In this document: positions 29,579-38,407 of the stretch, one piece after another
Layout: each line of letters begins with the position of its first letter
Numbering within the stretch: the stretch's first letter is position 1
Assembly (NCBI GenBank): GCA_963800215.1
Contig: CAWCZY010000008.1
Span: 62,001 to 126,000 of the forward strand
Direction of reading: 5' to 3'
DNA from: JAJPKK01 sp963800215
Lineage (GTDB): Bacteria; Pseudomonadota; Alphaproteobacteria; Rhizobiales; Xanthobacteraceae
DNA length: 64,000 bases
The notes under the pieces: generated by a model
What the model saw: the letters and a program-made list of their open reading frames with translations, nothing else
What the model was told of the DNA's origin: nothing
The model's database searches: none
Translations under genes and position numbers: made by a program

Positions 29579-31296
29579 CGGACGTGCCTTTCTTCGAAGC
29601 GCTTTGCCGTCAAATCCAGCCTGCCGAGAATGCAGGGCCGCGGCGTGGGGCCGGCGCTGAGCCCCTCCGCACCGAACCTGACGCCGATACCGGCGAGGTG
29701 CCTGAGCAAGGGATCGACCACCTGCATCTGGTTGCGGCGGGCCGCTCGATCAGCTCCGCCGACATCGCGTTGCGGCCGCCAGTCATGATGCTGCACCGCT
29801 CCGATGACGGCGGCGTTGGCTTCCGCCCGCAGCAATTCCAAATCGCCGGATATTTTTTGCATAATCGCAAATTGGAGGCTGGCGAGCGCGAAATTGGTCT
29901 CCCGCGGCATCACCAGCCCGACCAGGTCGGTTGCCGTCTTCGAGAGAGCGCCGTCCCGGCGCAACGCCGTCATGGCCTGCCGCATGGCCGCGAAATGGCT
30001 CAACTCCTTGCCGCCGCCGAAGCTCACGATCTCCAGCCAGTTGCGATTGCCGCCGGCCACGTCGCTGGGCAGCCGGAACGCCCTTCGCAGCGGCGACAGC
30101 CGGTCGAGTTCATCGTTGGAGAACTGCCGCCAGTCGAGCACCTGCCAGTGGGCGCAGGGCGCAACGCCGTCGCGCGGCATCACGATCACATGATGGGTCG
30201 CGTCGTCGAAGCCGTCGACCGGTGCGGTGACGGCGATCTCTTCGATGCGCATAGCGGCGGCGCTGTCGACGACCCTCGCAACGAACTTCTTCCCGACCGG
30301 AATCGCATCACGGCCACATGGCGGCTCGATCGTCCTGCCGATCGTGCAGGATCGGGCCGGACTCTCGCTCCCGCCGATCGAGGGCACCGCGCGCTCGCGC
30401 CCGAGCTCGTAGACAGCGGCGCGCAGAAAGCTCATCTGTGCACGCCGCTCCGGGATCGCGCGCAGCGTATCGGGCGAGATCGGCGTGCCGATGTTGACCG
30501 TCATCGTCTTGCCCCGAAGCCTCAGGAATTCCGCGGGCAAGGCCAGGAAACCGAGTTCCCTTCGGATCAGCGCCGCAATGTAGTAGCGCAACCGGTTTCG
30601 TCCGGAAAACCAGACCGGCACCAGCAGCGCATTGTGATGGCGCGCGATGCGGATGAAAGCGTCGGACCAGCGGCGGTCGGAAATCGTGCCGCTCATCTGC
30701 AATTTGGAAGAGATGCCGGCGGGGAACACGCCCAACGCCTGATACTGCGTTCCGAACTCGCGTCGCAACTTGAGAAGCGCTTCGAGGTTCAGCGCCGCCG
30801 TGCTGCAAAACGGATCGACGGGAATCATCTTCTCCGACAATGACGTCATCGACTTGAAGTGGCGATTTCCCAGGATCCGGTGGTCGGGAAACCGATTTTC
30901 GAGCAGAAGCGACATTCCCAGGACGTTGCCGCCGCCGGTCGGGTGGTTTCCGAACAGGACGACGGGGCGGTCACCGACCATCTCGAGGTTTTGAAGACCG
31001 TTGAACGTGAATCGGACGTCAAGCGCCTCGGCGAGCGCCGCCACCCGGCCCGAATGCGCCCCGGTCTCGACCTTCGCCACGAGTTCGTCGAATTCCGCGA
31101 ACGACAACAGACGTCGTGCGAGCGTCTCCCCTCGCGACAGGTTGTTCCGGTGACGCACCAGCATGTTGCGGAACGCCTGCTCCAGCCAGTCGAGCCCGGC
31201 GCCGTCATGGGCCGGGGCGCGGCGGCTTGCGGCCAGCGTGCCGCCCGCGGAGAGTGCGTATGGCATGGTGGGATTGGCTGAGCTCGGCAGGGGCAT
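29575..31296 (-). CDS. PlsC-like acyltransferase with an unusual C-terminal extension
   Basis: 573 residues, twice the size of a plain PlsC protein. Residues ~90-260 form the acyltransferase domain: VVLFGNHPTGGGNVLGMSLL (in place of the NHxxxxD motif: NHPTGGG), then LGVFPAGISSKLQMSGT (FPxG motif) and VPVWFSGRNRLRYY. This layout is close to the hemolysin/OlsA-like lysophospholipid acyltransferase group. Residues ~320-573 have no domain I can name; the part MRIEEIAVTAPVDGFDD and LDRLSPLRRAFRLPSD resembles a degenerate GNAT-like module as in OlsF-type fusions, but the cofactor loop is not evident. It starts four bases after the ABC permease stop and overlaps the sulfotransferase. Likely makes the acylated substrate of that enzyme. 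Confidence 0.72.
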   Translation of the reverse strand: MPLPSSANPTMPYALSAGGTLAASRRAPAHDGAGLDWLEQAFRNMLVRHRNNLSRGETLARRLLSFAEFDELVAKVETGAHSGRVAALAEALDVRFTFNGLQNLEMVGDRPVVLFGNHPTGGGNVLGMSLLLENRFPDHRILGNRHFKSMTSLSEKMIPVDPFCSTAALNLEALLKLRREFGTQYQALGVFPAGISSKLQMSGTISDRRWSDAFIRIARHHNALLVPVWFSGRNRLRYYIAALIRRELGFLALPAEFLRLRGKTMTVNIGTPISPDTLRAIPERRAQMSFLRAAVYELGRERAVPSIGGSESPARSCTIGRTIEPPCGRDAIPVGKKFVARVVDSAAAMRIEEIAVTAPVDGFDDATHHVIVMPRDGVAPCAHWQVLDWRQFSNDELDRLSPLRRAFRLPSDVAGGNRNWLEIVSFGGGKELSHFAAMRQAMTALRRDGALSKTATDLVGLVMPRETNFALASLQFAIMQKISGDLELLRAEANAAVIGAVQHHDWRPQRDVGGADRAARRNQMQVVDPLLRHLAGIGVRFGAEGLSAGPTPRPCILGRLDLTAKRFEERHVR

Positions 31297-31300
31297 GACA

Positions 31301-32442
31301 TCAATCCAGGGTTCGGCGGAAGCGGGTGACTGCGATCGTCATCGCCAGCAGCATCAGCGCGGCGAGCCACAAAGCCTCCACGTGCAAGTCGGCCAGGGTC
31401 GAACCCTTGAGCATGATGGCGCGCACGATTCGCAGGTAATGGGTCAGGGGCAGGCCCTGGCTGATCCACTGCGCCCAGGTCGGCATGCCGGCGAAGGGAA
31501 ACATGAAGCCGGACAGCAGGATGTTCGGAAGAAAGAACATCATGACCATCTGGACCGATTGCAGCTGGCTCTTCGCGAAGGTCGAGAAGGTGTAACCGAT
31601 CGACAGGTTGGTCGTGATGAACAGCGTGGTGAGGATCGCCAGCAAAGCGAGGCTGCCGGTGACCGGGACGGCGAACAGCACGACCGCCGCGCTCAGCACC
31701 AAGGTCCCCTGCATGAAGCCGACGAGGACGTAAGGCGCGATCTTGCCGAGCATGATCTCGAGCGGCGAGATCGGCATGGCGAGCAGGCTTTCCATCGTGC
31801 CCTGCTCGACCTCGCGGGTCAGCGAAAGCCCGGTGAAGACCAGCATCGTCATGGTCAATATGGTTCCGAGCAGCCCCGGCACGATATTGAGCTGGGTCGA
31901 CCCTGCCGGGTTGTAGCGGCGATGCTCGCTGATCTCGAACGAAGCCAGCGTCACTTCCGGGATTGCATGCTCGTTCTGCAGCGCCGTCTCGACCACATCG
32001 CGTAACGTGCTGAAGGCGGACGCGACGGCGACCGGATCCGTCGCATCGGCGGCAACCAGGAGCGAGGGGTGGTCGCCGCGCCGCAAGCTGCGCTCGAAGC
32101 CGGCCGGAATCTCGATCGCGAACAGGATCTCGCCCGATGCCAGCAGGCGGTCGAGCGCGTCGACGTCGTCGACCTGATGGGTGATCTTGAAATATCTGGT
32201 GTTCTGCAACGCGGCGAGAATGGAGCGGCCGACGTCGCTGGTTTCCTGCACCAGGACGGCGGTCGGCAGGTGCTTCGGGTTGGTGTTGATCGCGTATCCG
32301 AACAGCGTGAGCTGCACCAGCGGGATCGCGATCATGGTCGCGAAGGTGATGCGGTCGCGCCGCAGCTGCAGAAACTCCTTGATGATCATGGCGCCGATAC
32401 GCGGCAGCACAACGCCCGCGGCCCGGCGCAAAGCGTGCTCAT
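31301..32442 (-). CDS. ABC-2 type transporter permease (start region frame uncertain)
   Basis: Six-helix exporter permease of the YhhJ/YbhS type, ~380 residues. MIIKEFLQLRRDRITFATMI followed by PLVQLTLFGYAINTNPKHLP is the classic N-terminal part with its first helix and large periplasmic loop. GLSLTREVEQGTMESLLAMP with ISPLEIMLGKIAPY is the conserved cytoplasmic coupling region, and FLPNILLSGFMFPFAGMPTW precedes the last helices. Homology is continuous from 32389. The ATG at 32442, which overlaps the ATPase stop as ATGA, would need one base restored around 32400-32430. It pairs with the ATPase upstream and a HlyD protein, the usual trio for export across both membranes. Confidence 0.85.
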
Positions 32443-33389
32443 TGCAGGCGGCCCCGTTCGGCCGTTCATCAGTTCGATGAAGACGTCCTCGAGCGACGGC
32501 GACGAACTCGTCCACGTCAGCTGCGGGATCGCGCCGGAACGGCCCGATCGCGGTCTCCAGCGCTTCGGGGTCCCGCCCCCAGACGTGAAGGCTCGCCCCG
32601 AACGGCGCGACCATGCCGACGCCGGGCGCGGCCGCGAGGGCGGCTGAAGGCTCGGAAAGCCCGTCGCCGGTCACGGTGAAGGTCGCGAGCGTCGAGCGGC
32701 TGAACGACGGCCTCGACCGTGCCCTGGGCAAGCAGCGTGCCATTCGCGATATAGGCGATCTCGTGACAGCGCTCGGCTTCGTCCATGTAGTGGGTCGAGA
32801 CCAGCACGGTGAGGCCGCCCTCGGCAAGCGCGTGGATCTCGTTCCAGAACTCGCGGCGTGCGTTCGGATCGACGCCTGCGGTCGGCTCGTCGAGCAGCAG
32901 GAGTTGCGGTTCCGGCAGCATGCAGGCGCCGAGCGCAAGGCGCTGCTTCCAGCCACCCGACAGCGAGCCGCGCGAGCTGCTCGCTGCGGTGCCGAGCCCG
33001 AGCCGCGCGATCGTCGGTTCTGGCCGCGCCGCCGGTTCGGCAAGTCCATGGATGCGCGCGACGAATTCCAGGTTCTCGCGCACCGACAGATCGTGGTAGA
33101 GACTGAAGCGCTGGGTCATGTAGCCGACCCTGCGCTTGATCTGCTTCGGTGGCGGCACGGATGTCAAAGCCGAGGCAGGTGCCGCGGCCCGCATCCGGGG
33201 TAAGCAGCCCGCACAGCATGCGGATGGTCGTGGTCTTGCCGGAGCCGTTGGGGCCGAGAAAGCCGTAGATCGCGCCGCGCTTGACCTGCATGGGAGTTCG
33301 CGCACCACTTGCCGTCCGCCGAACGACTTGGAAAGGCCTTCGACGTCGATGGCGACATCCGCCGCGGCGATGGTTGGCGGCGCAGTCAC
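32439..33389 (-). CDS. ABC transporter ATP-binding protein (about five frame breaks)
   Basis: ATPase subunit of the exporter. Across three frames one reads SKSFGGRQVVREL, the Walker A segment YGFLGPNGSGKTTTIRML, the Q-loop part VGYMTQRFSLYHDLSV, signature SLSGGWKQRLALGACML, Walker B LLLLDEPTAGVDP, H-loop VLVSTHYMDEAERC, and the C-terminal SPSLEDVFIELMNG. Breaks fall near 33294 (base missing), and 33151, 32701, 32526 and 32446 (one surplus base each). Corrected, it has 315 residues, the normal size. It starts with GTG overlapping the HlyD stop (GTGA). The density of breaks is high, but all functional motifs survive. Confidence 0.82.
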
Positions 33390-34161
33390 GGCGCCGACTG
33401 CCGGTTTGCGAGCACGACCCGAACAGGCTGGCCGACGCGCACGAGTTCGGGATGGTCAGGCCACGCCTCGATCAGAAAAACCAGCTTTGAGCGCTCCTCA
33501 AGACTGTAGATGACCGGCGGAGTGTATTCGGCCTTGCGCGAAATAAAGCTGATGCGAGCGGTCAGGTTTGGCGCGCAGCCGTCGCAGCGACTTGACTCAT
33601 CGCCGTTCTTGATCTCGGGCAGCTCGCCCTTCGGCACGAAGAAGCGCACCTTGACGTTGCCCGGCGGCAGCAGCGAAACCACGGGCCGTCCGACAGGCAC
33701 GACTTCGCCGGGCCGGTAATAGACTTCGTGGATGGTACCGTCTTGCGGGCGCGTAAACGTTGCGGCGCGTTAAGCCGCGTGCGCGCCGAATTCAGCCTGG
33801 CCTCGGCTTCGGACAGCGCTGACTGTGCATCATCGAATTCCTTCTTGGTGCCCGAGCCGGTCTTGAACAGTTCCTGCGCGCGGTGAAAAGTCTGCTGGGC
33901 GTTAGCGAGCGTCGCCTCGTCCTGCGTGACGATCGCCTTCTCCAGATCGGCATCGACCGTGAACAGCGGCGCGGCGGCGGTGACCGTGTCGCCCTCGCGG
34001 ACGAAAAGGTTCTCGACACGTCCGACTTCATCGGCGCCGATGAAAACGAAGTTGGCTTCGACCCAGCCCTGGAACGTGGGCTCGACCGGCTTGGCGTGCC
34101 ATGTCGCCACCACGAGGGCGGCGATGGAGGCCAAGGTCTTGACCGCGAATGCCATGTTCAT
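33386..34161 (-). CDS. HlyD-type adaptor of the ABC exporter (two frame breaks)
   Basis: Small membrane-fusion protein, 257 residues after correction, like YbhG of ABC exporters. An N-terminal anchor (KTLASIAALVVATWHA) precedes the first lipoyl strand (VEANFVFIGADEVGRVENLF then VREGDTV), a coiled-coil hairpin (IVTQDEATLANAQQTFHRAQ, LSEAEARLNSAR), then NVYAPQDGTIHEVYYRPGEV and GRPVVSLLPPGNVKVRFFVP. Surplus bases near 33762 and 33744 split it. The tail has an odd SSRCDGCAPN insertion with two Cys, also seen in some YbhG relatives. It overlaps the ATPase start by four bases and heads the tight part of the operon. Confidence 0.82.
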
Positions 34162-34204
34162 ATTCCGGTCTCCGGCTGAGCGCTCGCGCCGCGTCGTCGC
34201 CGCG

Positions 34205-34308
34205 CCCGGTGCTTGAAGCAGGCTGCGGACCTGGGATCCGCTGCTGTTGCCGCTCCACCAATGTTGATTGGTAAAGGCGGCGCACCGCTGGGTTCAAATC
34301 AGGGCGCG
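34205..34308. repeat. Upstream repeat, copy 1 (before the HlyD gene)
   Basis: Imperfect ~104-bp sequence lying about 45-150 bases upstream of the HlyD start on the minus strand. It matches 35828-35932, which sits at a similar distance upstream of the P450 gene. Shared blocks include CCGGTGC, GGCTGCGGA, GTTGCCGCTCCACCA and GGTTCAAATCA. Being placed before two genes of one apparent pathway, it could be a common promoter or operator region, or a duplicated leader. Confidence 0.65.
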
Positions 34309-34393
34309 TGTTTCGTGAGCTAAGTCACACGGCGGCCCGGGCCGTCTTCTAGGGGCGATGGCCGGCGTCCGGCCAACTCACGCACAGGCGTGA

Positions 34394-35782
34394 TCAGGCG
34401 GCCAGCCGCGGCGACGGAGCGCAAGTGGTCCGCGCCCGCCGCCTGATCCGGAGCGGCAACCCGTCCTTCGGCGACAGGGTCACCGTCAGGCTTATCCGCG
34501 GAGCCTCGTCGCGGGCATATTCCAGCTCGAAATCGCGCAGGAAGAGCGACAGCGCCAGGACCGTCTCGATCTGGCTCATGGTCGCTGCCGATGCAGGCCC
34601 GCTTGCCACCGCCGAATGGCAGGTAGCTGTAGGGAGCCGGCGCCTTGGCCCGCTCGGCGGTAAATCGGTCGGGATCGAAATGGTCGGGGTGATCCCAATA
34701 ACGGGGATCGTGGTGCGCCATATAGGTGCACATCACGATGGTGTCGCCCGGCTCGATCTCGTGGCCGCCGATGATATCGGCGGCTTCGGCCTTGCGCGCC
34801 AGCGACCAGATCGGCGGATACATCCGCATCGTCTCCTGGATGACGTTTCGCGTGTAGGCAGCTTAGATAATCGGCGAGGCTCGGATCGCGGTCGCCGTAA
34901 GATGGCTCGTCTCGTGACGGATGCGGTCGGCGACATCGGGGTGGGCGGCAGTGAGATAGAGCGCCCAGGCGAGCATCAGGGCGGTCGTCTCGGTGCCGGC
35001 CCAGATGTATTGCTTGATCTCGTCGAGCACCTGGTGCCGGTCGAATTCGGGGATCGCGGCGTCGGCCGCCGCCGCCTCGATGAATCGCAGCAGCGTCCGC
35101 TCGCGCCCCTGCATCGGAGCCGCACCGAGAATGATCTCCGGCAGCGTCGCCCAGGTGCCGAGCGCATGGGCGATCTTGCCGTCGTTGCCGTCGCGGGAGT
35201 CGTCATCGCCGCCTTGCCCGCGACCGGAATCGTGATTGGTCACATCGGTGAATGCCTTGACGGCCTTGAACACGAAATAAGGATTGAAGGGGTGTCGCGG
35301 TCGAACAGCGCCTTGCAGGTCATGTCGGCCGCCAGCGCCCAGGTCTCCTCGCAGATGTCGACCGGTTGTCCGCGCGAGCGAGCTGCGTCAGCCTGTTCTT
35401 CACCCTTGCCGATGGCGGCGAGAAAATGGGGAACGTATTCGCTCATCATGTCGGGATGGAAAGCCGGTTGCTGCACAGCGCGCATCTTCTGCCACAGCGC
35501 GCCATCCATGGTGATCATCGAGCCGCCGAAGATCGGCTTCATCCCATCGAGATACTTGGCGTAGTTCTGGCCGTTGGTCTGCAGCACATGCTTGAAATGC
35601 TCGACCTCGGTGAGCAGGAACACGCGCTGCGACTGGATCTGAAGCGGTATGCAACCGTCGTGATAGCGCGCGATCTGCAGCAGCAATCCGAGCGGATTTC
35701 CCGAATTATGCAGCGCGGCGAGCTTGGGCCAGATGCCCTGCGCCGTGGCTCGTGCTTGCGAATGGGTGTGTGCGCTCGGCAT
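34394..35782 (-). CDS. Cytochrome P450 (about five frame breaks)
   Basis: Heme monooxygenase, 463 residues after correction. Recognisable in order: PFLAAI-type helix C region with WQKMRAVQQPAFHP; the I-helix YIWAGTETTALMLAWAL; the K-helix ETMR within IQETMRMYPPIWSLARKA; the PERF-like DPDRFTAERA; and the heme loop YLPFGGGKRACIGS with its axial Cys. Bases are missing near 35290, 34900, 34863 and 34857, and one is surplus near 34583. With these restored every block joins smoothly (for example YGDRDPSLADYL and LPYTRNVIQ). Four missing bases in one gene is unlike the rest of the window, so true decay is possible. The ATG at 35782 is preferred to upstream TTG/GTG codons. A fatty-acyl or lipid hydroxylase role is inferred from context. 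Confidence 0.78.
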
Positions 35783-35827
35783 GTTCGCTTCCGCCACCAA
35801 CAGCCGTCGCGCCAGCGAAGCGGCTTT

Positions 35828-35932
35828 GTCCGGTGCATGGAGCGGGCTGCGGAATCCTGAGGTTCCGATCGAGTTGCCGCTCCACCACCGCTCGTTGGTC
35901 GAAGCCGCCCGCCGCCCGGTTCAAATCAAGGC
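35828..35932. repeat. Upstream repeat, copy 2 (before the P450 gene)
   Basis: Partner of the sequence at 34205-34308, located about 45-150 bases upstream of the P450 start. Alignment by eye shows long identical blocks (GGCTGCGGA, GTTGCCGCTCCACCA, GGTTCAAATCA) separated by substitutions and small gaps. The conserved part includes TTGATTTGAACC on the minus strand, which carries an FNR/FixK-like TTGAT half site but lacks the matching second half. Confidence 0.65.
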
Positions 35933-36064
35933 GCGCGCGAGCCGGGATAGCGGCAGGAGCGCCCGGCCGGGTGCCGGCCGGCTGCAACGTCTCGCCGTGA
36001 TGAACCTGGAACGAGCCTCGGGGTACCAAAGGGAACGGATGCCATTTTCAAAGGGGAGCGTTCC

Positions 36065-36370
36065 ATGGAATATGCCGCCAAGCAGCAGGGCAACCTGACC
36101 TTAGACCGCGATCGCGACACCTTCTCATGGCACGAGGCACTATGCTTGCGCCAAGCGGCAAGCGCGAGCTTTCGGGCTCTGACCTCGTGGCTCGTCGTCG
36201 CTTTCTTGATTGCGGCATTCGCCGCCGGGCTGGTGGCTTTCGGGTCGGCGACAATGACCAGCGTCGTTGCGGTCGCCTTGGCCGGACTGGCCAGCCTCTA
36301 TTTCGGATATCTCGAATGTCTCAAGCTGATCGAATGCAGCTGTGATGGACAAATCAGGCCGCAAGCCTAG
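36065..36370 (+). CDS. Small two-helix membrane protein, hypothetical
   Basis: 101 residues. A hydrophilic start (MEYAAKQQGNLTLDRDRDTF) is followed by two hydrophobic helices (LTSWLVVAFLIAAFAAGLV and SVVAVALAGLASLYFGYL) and a short tail with two Cys (LIECSCDG). GGGAGCG lies at the right distance before the ATG. No family recognised. It is divergent from the P450 gene; a role in that pathway cannot be claimed. Confidence 0.55.
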   Translation: MEYAAKQQGNLTLDRDRDTFSWHEALCLRQAASASFRALTSWLVVAFLIAAFAAGLVAFGSATMTSVVAVALAGLASLYFGYLECLKLIECSCDGQIRPQA

Positions 36371-36513
36371 TCCAGTATGCTTTGCGCCCGTGCCTCAATA
36401 ATCGAGATGGCCGGGACGAGCCCGGCCACGACGATTCCTCGTGAGGGGGACCTGCTCTAGCCGCAACCTGCGGCGGAGGCCCGGACCCGGATCATGTCAC
36501 TCGCGCGGGATGT

Positions 36514-38052
36514 CTAGCCCCCGTCACCCGTCCTCGGAGCCTTCGCGGCTACCGGCCCGACGATCCGCTCGAAATCGGCCTCCGGCCCGGGGTTGCCGTG
36601 GATCGGCACATGCTGCGCAACGTCGAGTTTCAGCCGCTTGACGTTGTTGAACAGCACGACGGCGTTTTCGCCGACGTTCTGGAGATTGCCGCCCTGCGGC
36701 GGCGGCGAATACAGGTCGGCGTTGACGAGAACCTTCGACTGCGGGAGATACGCAACCAGCATGTCGTCGGCGTGATTGAGACCTTCGACGTGATAGAGCT
36801 CGATGGTTCGCGTCCCATCGCCGATCGTGTAGCGGTCCGTGAATGTCTGCAACGCAAGGGTCCCGGGACCCGTGGGGGCAAACGGGAACTGCGACAGCCG
36901 ATCGGGGCTCAAGGTCCGCGGCTGCGGAGCCAGGACCTCGTTGCGATAAAAGTCCCTGTTCCGATCGTCGGTGATGATCGTCGCGCCTTCAGCCGCAAAG
37001 GCGCGGATGCCGCCGAGATGATCCCAGTGATGGTGGGTGTTGACGAGATAGCGGATCGGCTTGTTCGGGATCAGCTTATGGGTTTCGGCGATCACGGCGT
37101 TCGAACGCGCGTCATCCAACGGACCCTCGATCACGGTGACGTAATCCTTGAACTCGACGGCCAGGCTGTTGTGCGAGCCGCCGCCGATGAACCATACGCC
37201 GTCCGCGAGCTTCTGCGACGCGACGCGGACTTGCGGGGCCGGCGCACCGCGCACGTTGTCGGGAACCGCTACGCCGGCATTCGGGACGTTGACCTTGGCA
37301 TCGCTGACCCGCACGTCGAACCAGTTGCGGCCGCCCGTGTTCAGGGGATGGTCGCCCTGGTGGGCGTGAATATGAAACGGGAACTTCGCGCCGCCGCCCA
37401 CGTCCTTCCAGTCGGTGTAACGGATCTCGATCTGCATGTCCCCCATCACCGGATTCGGGAACCACGTGACCACCCGATCGAGCAGGTTGTCTTTGTCGAA
37501 CTCGCCCGTCACCCGATACTTGCCGGTGGTGAACCCGATGACCTTCACGGTCTGGTCCAGCCGGTTGAAATACCGGTCTTCGAGCGTCGCGTTGCCCGAC
37601 GCCAGGGCCGCCTTGATGAAGCCGTACGGGCTGACCGTGATCATGAACTGCCGCAGTTCGGCGGCGCCCGGTTGCGGATTGGGCTGGCCTTGCGCGTTCA
37701 GGTTCCAGGCGTAGTTGCCGCTGGAAAAGTCCGTGGAGCGCGGCACGGGGAGGCCGCCGCCACGCGCTTCCTTTTTGCTCAGATCGACCGCCCATTCCTC
37801 CTTCGAGGACTTGCTGCCGTAGTCGATCGTCGCGCTGTAGGCGGTCAAGGGCACCCGCGGCCAGTCGCCGTTCGGGTCGAAACTCTGTCCCGGATAGCGA
37901 AGGGTGCCGGTGCCGGTATAAACGACGGAATTCACGGCGCTCGCGCCGATCGCTTTGTCGGCGGCTTGCAGCAGGCTGCCGGCATCCTGCGCGGCCGCCG
38001 GCCCGGCTAACACGGCCGATGTCGCCAGCAACATCTTGAGTTTGTGTCTCAT
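36514..38052 (-). CDS. Secreted metallo-beta-lactamase-fold hydrolase
   Basis: 512 residues from the ATG at 38052, which follows an excellent GGGAGGA site; the open frame itself extends much further upstream without similarity. A signal peptide (MRHKLKMLLATSAVLAGPAAA) precedes a ~270-residue N-terminal domain of unknown fold. The MBL domain then shows NTHHHWDHLGGIRAF, the zinc site HxHxDH in the form HHHWDH. EGLNHADDMLVAYLPQSKVL and VNADLY supply the third region, and a C-terminal HIHGNP-like HVPIHGNPG the last His. Related proteins are annotated as Zn-dependent hydrolases. Divergent from a PQQ dehydrogenase, suggesting a shared periplasmic pathway. Confidence 0.85.
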   Translation of the reverse strand: MRHKLKMLLATSAVLAGPAAAQDAGSLLQAADKAIGASAVNSVVYTGTGTLRYPGQSFDPNGDWPRVPLTAYSATIDYGSKSSKEEWAVDLSKKEARGGGLPVPRSTDFSSGNYAWNLNAQGQPNPQPGAAELRQFMITVSPYGFIKAALASGNATLEDRYFNRLDQTVKVIGFTTGKYRVTGEFDKDNLLDRVVTWFPNPVMGDMQIEIRYTDWKDVGGGAKFPFHIHAHQGDHPLNTGGRNWFDVRVSDAKVNVPNAGVAVPDNVRGAPAPQVRVASQKLADGVWFIGGGSHNSLAVEFKDYVTVIEGPLDDARSNAVIAETHKLIPNKPIRYLVNTHHHWDHLGGIRAFAAEGATIITDDRNRDFYRNEVLAPQPRTLSPDRLSQFPFAPTGPGTLALQTFTDRYTIGDGTRTIELYHVEGLNHADDMLVAYLPQSKVLVNADLYSPPPQGGNLQNVGENAVVLFNNVKRLKLDVAQHVPIHGNPGPEADFERIVGPVAAKAPRTGDGG

Positions 38053-38407
38053 ATCGTGTCCTCCCATTGGAATTGGCCCCATACGCTCGCGAGTCGAACC
38101 GCTGAATGCCCGAGGTCGCCAGTCCGATCCTCGGGACACTGCCTGTCCGGAGCTGCGATAAAATAGCCAAGCGGCCGTCAAGTGTAAATCAGCGGGGCGA
38201 CGCATTTTAAAATTCAGTGGCGGCGGACGAAACGCCCTCGGGCGATGCCGGGACGGGATAAATCGCCCCGTCTTTCCTTTGGTTTCAATTTCCTGACCTT
38301 TGGGCGTAGGATCGGCCGGGCGCACGTGAAACCCCTCGCCTCCCGGCGTGATCGGTTTCGCAGTGCTCCGGCCCGCGAATTTCTCATGCTTTCGGTGAGA
38401 GGCGACA
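38053..38407. other. Divergent promoter region of the MBL hydrolase and PQQ dehydrogenase genes
   Basis: 355 bases with no conserved reading frame. It must carry both promoters. An AT-rich patch (GCATTTTAAAATTCAG, near 38201-38216) includes the palindrome TTTTAAAA. No other element recognised. Confidence 0.45.

Noticed and set aside
31163..32005. 280-codon plus-strand open frame across the acyltransferase/permease junction
   Set aside because: Gln/Arg/His-rich antisense shadow over two conserved minus-strand genes.
34861..34940. TTGAT half sites in the repeated upstream segments as FNR/FixK boxes
   Set aside because: The second half (ATCAA) at the required spacing is absent in both copies, so no FixK box is claimed.
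36598..38010. 470-codon plus-strand open frame opposite the MBL hydrolase
   Set aside because: No ribosome binding site or motif. The minus strand has signal peptide, zinc site and strong ribosome binding site.
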